From the NCBI RefSeq assembly GCF_902459465.1, contig NC_047064.1, forward strand, positions 3,932,762 through 3,996,761: a stretch of 64,000 nucleotides of DNA, read 5' to 3'. Every line of letters starts with the position of its first letter. The stretch's first letter is position 1. Source of the stretch: Asterias rubens (Eukaryota > Echinodermata > Asteroidea > Forcipulatida > Asteriidae). The position numbers and the translations under genes are program-made. Of this stretch, positions 23,134 through 34,836 are shown one piece after another. A model generated the notes under the pieces. The model was given only the letters and a program-made list of their open reading frames with translations. It searched no databases and had not been told where the DNA came from.

Positions 23134-23315
23134 AAATATCGCGCCTGATAATGTTACCTTTAAATTACTCCATTGTCTCCCAGTTCCATTACTCATCCAT
23201 AGGTATTGCGTATTATATAACACCCAAGCAGATCCTTGCCATTTGATTGGAGGATTGTCCGTCACGTGATAGCAAATAAAAGTACCATTGCACGCTGAGT
23301 CACTCGCCGTGCTTG

Positions 23316-23390
23316 TTCGTTCCATCCGAAAAGTACCATTGCACGCTGGCACGCTGCCAGCGTGCAATGGTACTTTTCGGATGGAACGAA
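23316..23390. repeat. Perfect palindrome, 34-base arms and 7-base loop
   Basis: The left arm 23316-23349 begins TTCGTTCCATCCGAAAAG; the right arm 23357-23390 is its exact complement. A partial direct copy (AAAAGTACCATTGCACGCTG) lies just upstream at about 23.28 kb. Confidence 0.9.
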
Positions 23391-23567
23391 AAAGCTGAGT
23401 AAAAACATCACTGCGTGCGCGTGTCTTTGGTAACGCAGCAGGTGTTACTGCAAGAAGGCATAGTAAAATTACTAGCATTCGGCTTCTACAGTTGAAATTG
23501 TTTGTTTTGAAAGTTGTTTCTTTCAATCAAAATGACAAAGTTCTACGTGGATGTTATATAAAACAAA

Positions 23568-23722
23568 TAATGAATGTTTTTCATTCGTGCAATGGTGCGA
23601 ATATGTTCATTCGTTGAAAGCTGGAATGTTCCATTCAACTCGGCTCCGCCTCGTTGAATAGAACATTCCATCTTTCAACTCATGAACATATTCGCACCAT
23701 TGCACTCATAAACATTCATTAT
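23568..23722. repeat. Foldback palindrome, ~70-base arms
   Basis: AATGAATG...TGCAATGGTGCGAATATGTT and GGAATGTTCCATTCAA pair with TTGAATAGAACATTCCA and AACATATTCGCACCATTGCA...CATTCATT. The centre is the short CTCGGCTCCGCCTCG. It looks like a MITE with almost no unpaired core. Confidence 0.8.
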
Positions 23723-24472
23723 GTGTATACTAATGCTTTTACATTTGGTCAGGTGCACATTGTTTTGATGATGATATCACAGTTGCATACTTTGTAACTG
23801 CTTTTTGTACACTTCTAGTTATAGTTTATAGACTTGGATTTATGGACAAGACCTTATTCAAACACATTTAATTTAATTTTTAAGAAGAAACAGTTCATGG
23901 ATCATTTCTTAACCAACCTGCCTGATTATGAGTTGATATAACATGAGTTGATAATTAATACCATCTCCAATTGCTGTTATTAAATAATAATATTTGTAAA
24001 TACATGTTCATGTACATCGATCTTCTCGGTTTAAAGTTATGATGAAGTTTCTGTACAAAAACAATATCAAGATCACTGAAACGTGATAAACTTTTTTTTT
24101 TTTTTTTCTTCGGCTTACAAAATTAAAGATTAATTTAATTGAACTTTTTTTGCATCAAATTTTTTTTTTTAATTAACTGATGTTGAAAATAATAATGATG
24201 TAAAACATTTATTTTGTAAAGATTTCTTCCATTAATAATACAAATACTTTCCTTCCATCCTGATAAAACTGTTTGACTCTTTCTCGGTTTTTTTGTTGGC
24301 TCACCAAACTTAAAAACCTCCTCGTGACAGGAGATTCCGCCAAGCCCCCCCCCCCCCCCCCCCCGCTGTCTCCCTCCCTGGAGATTCTGTCGATTTATTT
24401 GGAAGTTTCGCCTGGTAGCACCCTCTAGTGACCCGGCTACCTTCATCAATACTTGTTTTTAAAATATTAAAT

Positions 24473-24607
24473 TACCGCGGGAAGCAATTTTTTTCGTACC
24501 ACACGCTGGCCACGGGGTCAGCAGTGAAGGGATCCGGGAAAGCGCCAATACCTTATGCGTGTATGCGATGGCCAGCGTGTGGTACGAAACAAAAAAATTG
24601 CCCACGG
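24473..24607. repeat. Foldback with ~37-base arms
   Basis: CGCGGGAAGCAATTTTTTTC and GTACCACACGCTGGCCA pair with TGGCCAGCGTGTGGTACGAA and CAAAAAAATTGCCCACGGG. The loop is about 60 bases. It follows a C tract of about 20 bases at 24.34 kb. Confidence 0.7.
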
Positions 24608-25330
24608 GAAGGGGGAGGGTGGGGGCGGTGTTTCCGGTGACCACAATGTGGGACAACCCCCTACGACATCGGCAGCCAAATGAAATGGACGGCAGATTTC
24701 ATTGGGCCTTGTCACACGAGGCAACTTGGGAGCAACCAATAAATTGCAGTGCATTCCACACAACCACTTGGGTAGAACATGAGTTATATTTCAAACAATA
24801 TGTGGGTCGATCCCCAATAATTATGTGAACCTTCAAATAATGTGAATGTTAATTTCTTGTATGGAGACACAGTAGTTGCCTCTGTAGATTGCCTCGTGTT
24901 ACACGACCCTTATCTCATATCAGCAATCAATACCGTCACCGGCTTGCTAAAGGACACCAACAAATATCATTACTTAATCGCCAATAAAACAATCATTGAC
25001 TGGAACACCTGGAAGAAAATGTCGTTCAAGCTGAGTCAGTGGACTCCTTCAAATCCCTTCTTCGTCGCAGTCCTCTCTCCTCCAAATAAATCTATAAGTA
25101 CACCCTCTCTCTCACCCGTTGCCAGTTTTGGTCTCTAGTGCGACGTACACATTCAGGAGACAGATACAGATACTGGGATGGATTTCACAAAGATAGTCCA
25201 AACTTAGGACTAGTCCTAGGCAATGCTAAGAGATAGGACCAGTCCTAATAGGATGAGTTACAAGTAGGTGGGGCTTAGGGAAGGAAAATGGGCTTACAGC
25301 GTTGTTGCGATGTTGGTTAGAGGGAGGGCA

Positions 25331-25569
25331 GGGGCCAATTTCACAGAGCTGCTTAAGCAAAAAAAATTGCTTAAGCACGAAAATAGCTCACCTAATTTAC
25401 ACCTGGCCAAAATTGCATGGCATATACATTGCTTGTGGCTGTATTTAGCTGTTGTTCACTTAGCATAACAATTGAGTAGAGTCTTGGCCGGTAATCTGAT
25501 TTTACTAAGCAAGGATTTTTTTGCTTAAGCAAAATGTTGTGCTTAAGTAGCTCTATGAAATTGGGCCCA
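25331..25569. mobile_element. Inverted-repeat element C, copy 3
   Basis: GGGGCCAATTTCACAGAGCT and GCTTAAGCAAAAAAAATTGC pair with TTTGCTTAAGCAAAATGTTG and AGCTCTATGAAATTGGGCCC. It is about 238 bp with the same design as copies 1 and 2. Confidence 0.75.
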
Positions 25570-25839
25570 GATCAGTGGAATGGATTCGAAGGTCCGGTAG
25601 CATGTAATTATTTCAATGTTCAGTTTGGTGATTTAAAATACTATCTACCTCGTTTGAAAAAACACCCACCAAACCAGTTTAACTAGGATTTCTAAAGAAT
25701 AATGACAAAGGGAACATTTTTAAAATATTTTATGTTATTTATTATTTTCTTGTATTTTTTTTTTCTTGTAAAAAACCCCGATCCATAGCAAAAATTTGGG
25801 AATCTAAACCAAGTTGTGAGACTCTAAACCCGGGTAACC

Positions 25840-26755
25840 CTTTTGGAAACAATTTTTTATTGATAGTGAACATTATTTTGCAGATAATCTAAACGTTACT
25901 TTTTGGTTTTTGGTTTTAATAATTAAAATTAATGATTTTCTATTAATTTATTGGTAACAATCGATCCATGGCGAAATTTGTCAAAGCTTAACCAGGTTGT
26001 GACAGTTAAAACCCAAGTAAAACTTTTAAAAGTAAAATTGAGAGTGAACATTATTTTGCAGACAATCCAAACGTTATACTCTATCATGTAATTATAGCTT
26101 TTTCAAATATTCTTCAAACTTTTTCGTCAATAGACGTGTGTAATATTTGTTTTCCTTTCTTAAAATTTTGCTTATGGGGCCGATTTTACAAACAGCTAAG
26201 ATTGATCTTAACATGTGTACCAATTATAAGTGCTGAGCAGAGTGTGTTTTCACAATGCAGGTCACCATTGACAACACAATCATGTTAAGATGAATCTTAG
26301 TGTTTTGCGAAATCGACTCCATCAGCTGGCCAACAAAACGGCGCCGTTTGCGCGTTATGCAGAACCACGAAATTTGACCCAAGGTTGAATGGACAATTTG
26401 AACGATTTATTAAACACCGGGTAAACTTTTTTAGAAATAAATTTAAAGTGAACATTATTTTGCAGATAATCCAAATTAATATGAATGCAATCCTGTGATT
26501 GTAGCTTTTTTCTGATCAGCAACTTTTACCATCAACTTGTCAAAAGCTTTTTTGTTAAAATAATTCACCAGGTAACCGTTTTCACAAAGAGCTAAGATTG
26601 ATCTTAAGATGTGTGTTAATCTCAGTTGAGTGCTAAGCAAAGTGTGTTTTCACAATGAAAACCCCCATTGACAACACATGTTAACATGAATCTTAGTTTT
26701 TTGTGTGAAATCGAATCCAGCTGGAACCACAAAACAACACCGTTTGGCTGAACCG
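25840..26755. repeat. Mosaic of diverged repeats with internal inverted elements
   Basis: GTGAACATTATTTTGCAGA followed by (T/C)AATC(T/C)AAA occurs three times, at about 25.87, 26.05 and 26.45 kb. The last two are followed by a shared AATT/GATTGTAGCTTTTT block. Between and after them are two copies (about 26.17-26.33 and 26.57-26.72 kb) of an inverted element with AGCTAAGATTGATCTTAA near one end and the complement of AAGATTCATCTTAAC at the other. A ~400-base unit appears to have been duplicated and then diverged. Confidence 0.6.
26406..26411 (-). terminator. Candidate poly(A) signal of the kinase gene (AATAAA)
   Basis: The minus strand reads AATAAA about 610 bases after the kinase stop codon at 27022. 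It lies in the repeat mosaic, so the call is weak. Confidence 0.2.
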
Positions 26756-27021
26756 AGGTTGTTCAAATGAAAGAAACATCATCAAACTTGTATAGCTCAG
26801 TGACACAGCACAAACAATTTGATAACATTATACAAATTTAAGCCCAGTTCCTTTGCGAACGCGATACGAGTTTTAACGTCACAGCTCCGTATTTGCTGCG
26901 AATATTTCGCAGGATTGAGTTGTCCACAAGTCAACTCTTCCGAATTATTTCGAATTTGTGACGTCAACATTCGTATCACTTTCACAGAATGGGCCTAAGG
27001 AATTGTGAAAGTGTTTATACA

Positions 27022-30000
27022 TCAAGCCTGCTCCGGACTTCTTGAGTCACAACTCAGTGACTGCTCATCAGGAGACTCGCCCTCAACAACATTCTGGTAT
27101 AAAGCTTCAAGCTCATTAATGATTTCAGGCAGAGATGGTCGATCGTTCGGATCGTCAACAGCACATCTGACACCAATCTCGTAGATTTCAGCGAGTTCGT
27201 CTTTTTGAGCAGCTTCCTTGGAGCTGACCAACAGCGCCCCCATGCTGTAGATGTCTGTTTCGATCGACATGGGGAAGCCTTCGATGATCTCGGGTGCGAT
27301 CTGAGGACAGAGTGTTCGACAGTACCATTTCTCCTTGTCGTTGTAGCTTGTCAACGGAGGTGGGGTGTCGATTCGGACGGCACTGCCGAGGTCAATGATC
27401 TTAGCTGACCATCTGTTGGAGATTGGGTCGTGTACAACCATGATGTTCCCACCGTGTAGATCGCAATGTATCCACCCTGCTGCGTGTAACGCTTGTAACC
27501 CATGGGAAATCTGCAGACTGATCCGGGTCCAGTCTAACTTAGTCAAGTTGAACGGACCCATTACGGCGGCAACCAGATTGATAGAAGTCTTGGTCACAGG
27601 ATCTCCAATGAACTCAGTCGCGAAGGTAGTCTGGTCGACGATGCCGATGAACTTGGGAAACTGCTCGTGGTGATGCATGGCTACCATGGGTCGGATCTCA
27701 GACAGCATTACCTTGTAAGCTTTCATCTGATTCTTGACATCCTTCAGTCGTTTCAGCGCCACGAGGAGACCGTCTGATTTTCTCCGCATGAGGTGTACGT
27801 CACCGTACGCGCCACTTCCGAGGATGATGGGTTTTCCACGGGATGTTTTCACTCTCTCCAAGTCGGATTCCGCGAGTACGGGAATGAAGGCACATTCAGC
27901 GGGCATGGGTGGCGGGAGAAGAGACTTCCCCGGTCCCGCAAAGTGAAATGCCGATGGTGGTCGTTTTGACTTTTTGTAAAAGACCTGCTCGTCGTAAAGA
28001 GGTGACTGTTTTCTGAAGAGACAAAATATAAACATATTTTTCATTACTAAAAGGAAACCAAAAATTGTTACTTTTTTTTTATTTTTACGTAATTGTATGC
28101 TAAAAAATTGGTACATCACTCGAAAACACAAAACCTGCATTTACGAATATCACAATCATGTAACAGCCGTATACACGCTAACAAAATACACACGTGATTT
28201 TTGTACCTTTTAGGACCGTTGATTGGTTGACGAGGGGACGGAGGAGCTTGTGATTGGCCAGCTGCAGCTACCTGTTCTAACCCCATAGCTTGCATCCATT
28301 GTGGCTCAGAATCACCATTCAATTCACTAGAATATTCAATTTAAAATTTAGATTTTAGTACATTTTGCAGGGGCGAAGTGTACCCATCGTCCATCGTGTA
28401 CATACCACTTTACAAGAAGTCTAACTAGATCCACATGCATCCACCAACAAAGCATAAACCATTGTCCAAATTCGTTGTGTTGTCATTAGCCTACAATCCC
28501 TGCCAAAAACATATGGGTTTATTAGATTTGGCATCCGTAAATCTTTGTTTTCCCAAAACACTAAATTACAAAATATAAAACACTATGGTATCGAATGGTC
28601 ATTCTAATGTGGTGATAACTATCCCCCCCCCAAAAAAAAAATGATTGTTGACAATTTTATTATGTTTTCGAAGAACGTGTAAATGCACTGCAAAGATGGC
28701 ATTTCGTTTAGAAAACAGTAAACTTTGTTTCCTTTCTAGTGAAAGTTTATTCCTTTGAAACACCCTCACCCCCCCCCCCCCAAAAAAAAAAAAATAAATA
28801 AATAAAAAATAGATAGCCAAAACATTTGAAATGATACCTCAAACTTGGCCAAAAACATAGGGATAAAGACAGGACACCAGTCTTAATAAAGACAAATAAA
28901 CTTTGTTTTCAAAAGAAGGATCAAAAAGTGCAATCAAATTTACCTGTCAGTTTCCCTCATGGCTTGAACCCTCCCCATCACATCATGGAATGTGTTTTGC
29001 TCATCTTCACCCAATTCCTGTAGAAAACAAATTTTTCAAAGCAAAACCCCATTATCATTAACCATTATTGTTAATAATAATGTAATCAAACCAATCAATC
29101 GGAATCAAATCAATCAAAGTTGACTCTTAAAGAAAGTTCAAAGTTGTTTTATTTACTGAGGAAAATCTTACCAAACTCTTTTCTTCATCTTTTTGTGCTA
29201 CCATTGGGTTAGGACTGGCTGCCGTCTGCCCAGCAACGTGGGATGTGCTTTGCTCTACTTCACTTACTTCCTGAAAATCCACAAACGAAACACCATTATT
29301 TTTTGCTTTACCATAATTATTATCAAACCAATCAATCGGAATAAAATCAATCAAAACTGAGTCTTATATTTTCTCTGCCTAAAATAGCGATATTTATTGG
29401 TTACTCCTTTAAACAAATATTGTCTGTACTGTTTTCATGGAGTATGGAAATAACTGTAAGATTGAATTGAAATTGAATTGAAGAAGGTTACAAATTTTGA
29501 GGTTTTCAGGGAAATCTTACCAAATTTTTTTCCTCTTCTGTTTGTGCTTCCAATGGGTCAGAACTGGCTGCCGTGTGTCCAGTAGCTCCATCAAGTTCGG
29601 CAGTCGAACTCAGAGCTCCATCGTTGCTTGCAATTGGAGAGGGTGTGTCCATGCTAAGTTGCTGTACCGGTGCCTTTTTCTCCTGAGGCTTTTCCTTCTT
29701 TTCAGTGGAGCTCTGAAGAAGTTCTTGTAGCTCCGGACATTTCTTATCTACCGGTTCAACCAGCTCGTTCCTCCAAGCCCCATCTGGCTTGACCACACTC
29801 GAGCAACAGGCACCTTCAACTTCATAAGAATCTTCTTCTTCAGAAAGGAGACCTTTCGTTTGTGAAGTTTCCTGATTCTCCTGTAGAAGAAGCTGCTCTT
29901 CTGCTCCCTGATTTGATGCTGATTGCCCGTTATCGACTTCTTCTGCCAATTCTTGAGGGTCCTGCTCCAAGGGTAACGGTGTCTCAACAGCACGGCCATT

Positions 30001-33000
30001 AGGATTATCTTGGACATCGAGGGTCAAAGTTGGAGCTTGATAATTCACCAGTTGCTCTTCCTCTACTTCAAAGAGACTTTCTCCTCCCTTGGCTTCGTCT
30101 TGCTGGTTATTTGCTGCCTTCATCTCTTCTTGATACTCTAGGACATTCTCACCTCTCAAGAAAATCTTCTCTTCCTCAATATCTCCCTGTGAGTCTTCTC
30201 CAACATCTACTCCAACCACTTGCAGTTGGACCACGTCCAGAGGGTGTGAAGGTGCTTCTGGACTCTCAAAAACATTCCCTTCTGAGGTTGATTGATGTTG
30301 CTCTATGGTCTTCTCAGACTCTTCATCACCTTCTCCTCGCATCCCTTCTTGGCTTCTTGAGATTTCCTCGTGAACCTCGTCAAGATGATGCGAAGGTGAT
30401 TCTGGGCTCTCAGAAACATCTCCTTCTGAGGTTGATTGATGTTGCTCTAAGGTCTTCTCGGATTTTTCATCACCTCCTCCTCGCATCCCTTCTCTGCTTC
30501 TTGAGATTTCCTCTCCAGTATTCAGGAAGGAGGAGGCCAGATGGTCACTTTCATTCCCATCCGATGGTGGGTTCTTTGCATGAGAGGACTCCTCCTTGCG
30601 GTCACCAATACTTGATGGCAAGATGTCGGGATGTGCCCAACCTTTTTGCTGATTGCCTCCAAGTGGGCTGACTGATGGAGGTTTCTTCATCAGGGATGGG
30701 TGAGTGGGACTATCTCCATCTGCTGATGGAATCACGCCACCAACGTCTGACAGAGGGCAGGTGAGATGGCGAACCAAACTGGTTCGATCTTTGATACTGT
30801 AAGGATAAAAAAAAATAAAAAATGAAATTGTCGAGACAGTCGAGAAAACAGCATCCGAAAATGCCAAATAACTGTTGCTTATTCTTAATGCGACAATGGG
30901 AATAAATTTATATACATACGTGCAACATATAGAGACAAAGCATGAACCCCCTTATGTACACATTTCCATTTTTTTTTCTTGATTTTTTTTCTTCATGAAA
31001 CCGTCCCCCAGCAGTGGATGGAAACTGCTTTTTGTCAGAGACCAATATTAAGGTTTAATCTTCTAAGTAGAATAACAACTTACCCAGTATCCGGGGGTTG
31101 ATTCTTGACATCAACCCAACGTGGATCGAAATCCAGTTCCCATCTTTCGATGAATCCTTTTGACATCGAGGTGTCCGGATTCAGTATGGTACTCATAGGC
31201 CTATCTCTCGGTCCAACCAACAAACTAAACAAGAACAAAATGAAAGCAAAAAAATAAGCACAATCTGAACCGCGTAACTCTTGGTTTCAAGACTGGACAC
31301 TAGTGGTAACTGTCAAAGACCAGTATTCTCACTTGCTGTATCTCAACGTATGCATAAAATAACAAACCTGTGAAAATTTGAACTCCATCGGTCATCGAAG
31401 TTGCGAGATAATAATGAAAGAAAAAACACCCTTGTCACACAAAGTTGTGTGCTTTCAGATGCTTGATTTCGAGACCTCAATTCTAAATCTGAGGTCTCGA
31501 AATCAAATTCGTGGAAAATTTGTTCTTTATCGAAAACTACGTTACTTCAGAGGGAGCAGTTTCTCACAATGTTTTATACCATCAACAGCTCCCCATTACT
31601 CGTTACCAAGTAAGGTTTTATGCTCATAATTTTTTTGAGTAATTACCAAGTGTCCACTGTCTTTAAAGGTATGGTACATTTTGTAATTGTCAAAGACCAT
31701 GTATCCACACCTGGTTTATCTCAAAATTATGCACAAATAAAAAACACCTTTGAAAATGTTTGCTTAGGGCCTAATTGGTATTCAAATCTGCAAGAATTGT
31801 GAAATATAAAACACCAATGTTGAATAAAATTGTGTGCCTTCAGAAGCATGAGAATATAAAGGTTTAATATATGAAGCCTTTCTCATGCATCTGAAGGCAA
31901 ACAAATGGTTGGGGTGAAAATATAACCTTTTTCTTCAAAACTGCTTTTGTATTATCTAGTGCTTTCTATTAAAGCAAGGTTCACGTTTAAAATTGTATGT
32001 AATTTGTTTTCAATTAAATGCCCAGCGAATGAGCCAAACGTGCACAGTGAAAACCGCGTTTGCTTATTTGTTTTTTTGAGCGACACGGTGTTTGTTTGTT
32101 TGCTGACATTGTTAAACTTGTTTTAATTTTAATTCAAATCGACATTTGTTTCATTTTTAGTTTAGTATGAACACAAGTTCAAGTTAATATTTATAGTTTG
32201 TGCTAAGACACTCGATAACAATCACATGATAAGAAGAATTACAAGATTACCCAGGGGAAATAAGTAACAATAATATTGAAAATATGTATCAAATAATAAT
32301 GACATCATGCACAAAATGGAAAGTAACTTTCTGTGTTATAGGATTCGGACAATGCAATTTCTAATTCCAACTTTATAATGTTGAATTGAACAATACGCAT
32401 AAAATAATCCAAAACATACTGGTATTACAATCTCCTGTTCCCAAATCATCTTTCTGGATCTAGGCACACACACTTTTTTATCAATTCAAACTTGTCTGTG
32501 TTTTTTCCTCACCTGAAAAGTTCCATGGCGACTTTCGACAGTAGCATCTTCGGGAGCTGAGGCCGATGGTTTGCCTCCTCACTGCTACCCGGGATAAGTG
32601 GCCAATCCACGGCATGGTGTTGGTTGCCGGTGGCCTGGCCAACAAGTGGGACTTGCGGGACAGTCCGCAGGAGCGAGCCGTATCTACGATAAGGGCGCTC
32701 ACTGAGTATCGAAACAAAATATACTACTTCAGGTATTTCACACAAAATGTTTAACAAACACATTGTGTATTAAAAAAATATAAATATACTCGTGTGTTTG
32801 CTTGCTATGACTATGAAAGAGAAGAAATGTATTTTATCGTTGGCAGGGGTCTGGTTTTCGAGTCTTAAGATGACAGTTTATACTTTTGTGTAACCTTGAC
32901 AGCCACTTTCCAACTTGTAATCGTTGTATATTTCTAAAGATTTAATAAATAAATAAATAAATAAATACATAAAAAACGCTTGATAGGTGAATTTGAATTT

Positions 33001-33268
33001 ACGGAAGGAAAAACAGCCACACAAACAAAATTAGTATGAATTATTTATAATCGAGACAGCCAAGATGTCAAATGAATTGTATTCGTTTAGCTTGTAGACC
33101 TAGAAATGAACTTAATATACTATCAAGTGAAGTAGTGAATCAGAAGGGACTTCAATACATTTTTATATCTGAATATGCATAGTATTTGAGGTAGATTATT
33201 TTTTTGTAATCAACTTACCAGTTCTTCACCGCTTGAAGCTTAAAATTGGTACGTAGTACAGTAATCAT
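27022..33268 (-). CDS. Protein kinase with unrecognised N-terminus and repetitive acidic region
   Basis: Eight exons in transcript order: 33268-33219, 32701-32513, 31224-31084, 30796-29521, 29270-29172, 29017-28944, 28326-28207 and 28012-27022. Every junction has AG/GT and a matching phase, giving 979 aa. The kinase domain spans about residues 710-955: glycine loop LGSGAYGDV (714-722), Lys in VALK (737), catalytic loop HCDLHGGN (832-839, Cys in place of the HRD arginine), DLG instead of DFG (857-859), APE (889-891). The key Lys/Asp/Asn/Asp residues are present, so activity is plausible. The C-lobe is short. Residues 1-127 (MITVLRTNFKLQAVK...) are Arg-rich and acid-poor at the start, compatible with a targeting peptide, and match nothing I know. 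The middle is Glu/Ser/Pro-rich with a 2 x 48-residue repeat, so it is probably disordered. Exons 1-3 are joined on splice phase alone. I cannot name the family. Confidence 0.8.
29061..29364 (-). repeat. Duplicated exon-intron module in the kinase gene
   Basis: The introns after exons 4 and 5 share GATTCCGATTGATTGGTTTG (minus strand; with a one-base change in the flank), 237 bases apart. The end of exon 4 (TAASSDPLEAQTEEEKNL) and exon 5 (TAASPNPMVAQKDEEKSL) are clearly homologous and both end at GTAAGATTT donors. The starts of exons 5 and 6 (EVSEVEQSTSH and ELGEDEQNTFH) are also alike. A segment covering an exon end, an intron and an exon start was copied in tandem. Confidence 0.7.
30226..30513 (-). 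repeat. Coding tandem repeat, 2 x 144 bp, in the kinase gene
   Basis: Two adjacent 48-residue units begin EEISRS(R/Q)EGMRG and run through EQHQSTSEG(D/N)V to PSH(H/P)LD. Substitutions are few and the frame is kept. The unit is acidic and Ser-rich, with no known fold. Confidence 0.9.
31289..31667. mobile_element. MITE-A copy 5
   Basis: The ends are ACTGGACACTAGTGGTAACT and AATTACCAAGTGTCCACTGT followed by CTTTAAA. The inner landmarks TGCTTGATTTCGAGACCTC and GAGGTCTCGAAATCAAATTC form an internal hairpin. It lies in kinase intron 2, about 65 bases upstream of exon 3. Confidence 0.85.
31668..31985. mobile_element. Diverged relative of MITE-A next to copy 5
   Basis: TGTAATTGTCAAAGACCATG, ATCTCAAAATTATGCAC and GTGTGCCTTCAGAAGCATGAG mirror MITE-A landmarks but with many changes. 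A central hairpin pairs TTCAGAAGCATGAGAAT with CTCATGCATCTGAAGG. It is an older or sister family. Confidence 0.5.
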
Positions 33269-33860
33269 GATTTCAAATCTTGATAGTTCACAATTGAACA
33301 CTCGTCAAAAACTTTCGCTGGAAAACTCCAAACTCAAGTATCACGAAATCCTTGTTAACACAATGAAGTCTCAACAAGCACTGAGCATTAAACACACGGT
33401 ATACCGTTGCCTGTGTATTTTTTACAGCAACGTGGCAACAGAATATTTCTAAATAGCGCGCGATTCCATTTTTCCTGACGTCATAATGTTAACAATCTTT
33501 CTAATTATTCAGATAAAGCAAAACGCGCACTTCTTTACGCGCGTGACCAATTGTCAGCCAATGGGGTGCCGTCTTTTTGTTTGTTCACTGGATGCGTTTT
33601 TCACCCTATGACATCATAATGCAATTAGTTAACGGGGACATCTCTGCGTCATCTCTGAGTGTATGCGTCATGGCCTAGATCGGATGCGAGCACACGCGCT
33701 GCAAGCCGTATGCACGAGCCTTCAGGTTTCATGGATACCACTCAAAATTTCCAAAAATATTATGCACGACATAATATTGAAAAACAATACGCCTAAGCAA
33801 ACATGAAGGAGCAATGCGGAACATTTAATAAGGTAATCAATGTGTGGTGAGGAGGTTTTA

Positions 33861-33971
33861 AACTAAGGCCCTATTTCAGAGAGCTGCTTAGTCGATTCTG
33901 TGCTTAACGGGCGCACCTAACAATTGTTCATTTCATAGCCGCGGTTAAGCAATGTTATTTGCTTATAGGCC
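33861..33971. mobile_element. Element C fragment (copy 4)
   Basis: AAGGCCCTATTTCAGAGAGC and GCTTAGTCGATT...GCTTAACGGGCGCACC are followed by TTCATAGCCGCGGTTAAGC. It is shorter and more diverged than copies 1-3 and shares its inner part with copies at 49.9-50.2 kb. Confidence 0.5.
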
Positions 33972-34455
33972 AAGAACAATTCAAGATGGGCGAAACCTCT
34001 TCGCCCAATGTCATGGCTCTACTATAACGACAAGGGCGAAATCGAAACTCGCACCAGAACCATAAGGGCCTTGTCACACTTGGCAACTTTAACAGGCAGC
34101 TTGATTATGTATATTATGCACGTCGAAGTTAACTGCGAATCTCCATAACCATGAAGGCAATGTGAAATGATGCGGGGTCAAAGGTAGTTATGTACGCAGA
34201 CATTTTAGTGTGAAGGAAGACTCTCGTTTTTATTTCTACTCATGTGTTTAATTAATTATTTGAAACGATGACTACAGCAATACTACTTATTGAACCATTT
34301 ATACTGTTTAAAGACACCGTATAATCTCGAGTTAGGACAAGTAACTCTTCCTAACTTAGGATTAATCTTAAGGTCTGCATGCTACAGTGCAGGGTTGGGA
34401 CTCGTTCTAAGCCCCAAGATTAGTCTTAAATTAGGAAGAGTTTTGTGAATTCGAC

Positions 34456-34836
34456 GACTGGACACTATCGGTACTTGTCAAAGACCAGGCAGTCTTCTCA
34501 CTTGGTGTATCTCAACATATGCATAAAATAACAAACCTGTGAAAATTTGAGCTCGATTGGTCGTCAAGTTGCGAGATATTATTAAAAAAAAAAACTCACG
34601 TGCCACGAAGTTGTGTGTTTTCAGATGCTTAATTTGGGGACCTCAAAATCTTATTCTGAAGTCTCGAAATCAAATTCGTGGAAAATTACTTCTTTCTCGA
34701 AAACTACGCCACTTCAGAGGGAGCTGTTTCTCACAATGTTTTATACTATCAACCTCTCCCCATTACTTGTTACCAAGAGAGGTTTTATGCTAATAAATAT
34801 TTTGAGTAACTACCAATAGTGTCCACTGCCTTTAAA
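34456..34836. mobile_element. MITE-A copy 6
   Basis: The ends are ACTGGACACTATCGGTACTT and ACTACCAATAGTGTCCACTG followed by CCTTTAAA. All inner landmarks are present, with AGGGAGCTGTTTCTCACAAT and AACCTCTCCCCATTACTTG. It is intergenic, upstream of the kinase gene. Confidence 0.85.

Larger units (their letters stand above)
22724..27021. other. Intergenic DNA between convergent MDH1B and kinase genes
   Basis: This 4.3-kb gap holds the two 3' ends facing each other. It contains four foldback palindromes (23.02-24.6 kb), element C copy 3 (25.33 kb) and a diverged repeat block at 25.8-26.75 kb. Reading frames here follow the repeats and none looks like a gene. Confidence 0.5.

Noticed and set aside
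30030-30671. 213-aa open frame on the plus strand opposite kinase exon 4
   Set aside because: Antisense to a low-complexity acidic exon; the repeats are explained by the sense-strand 144-base unit.
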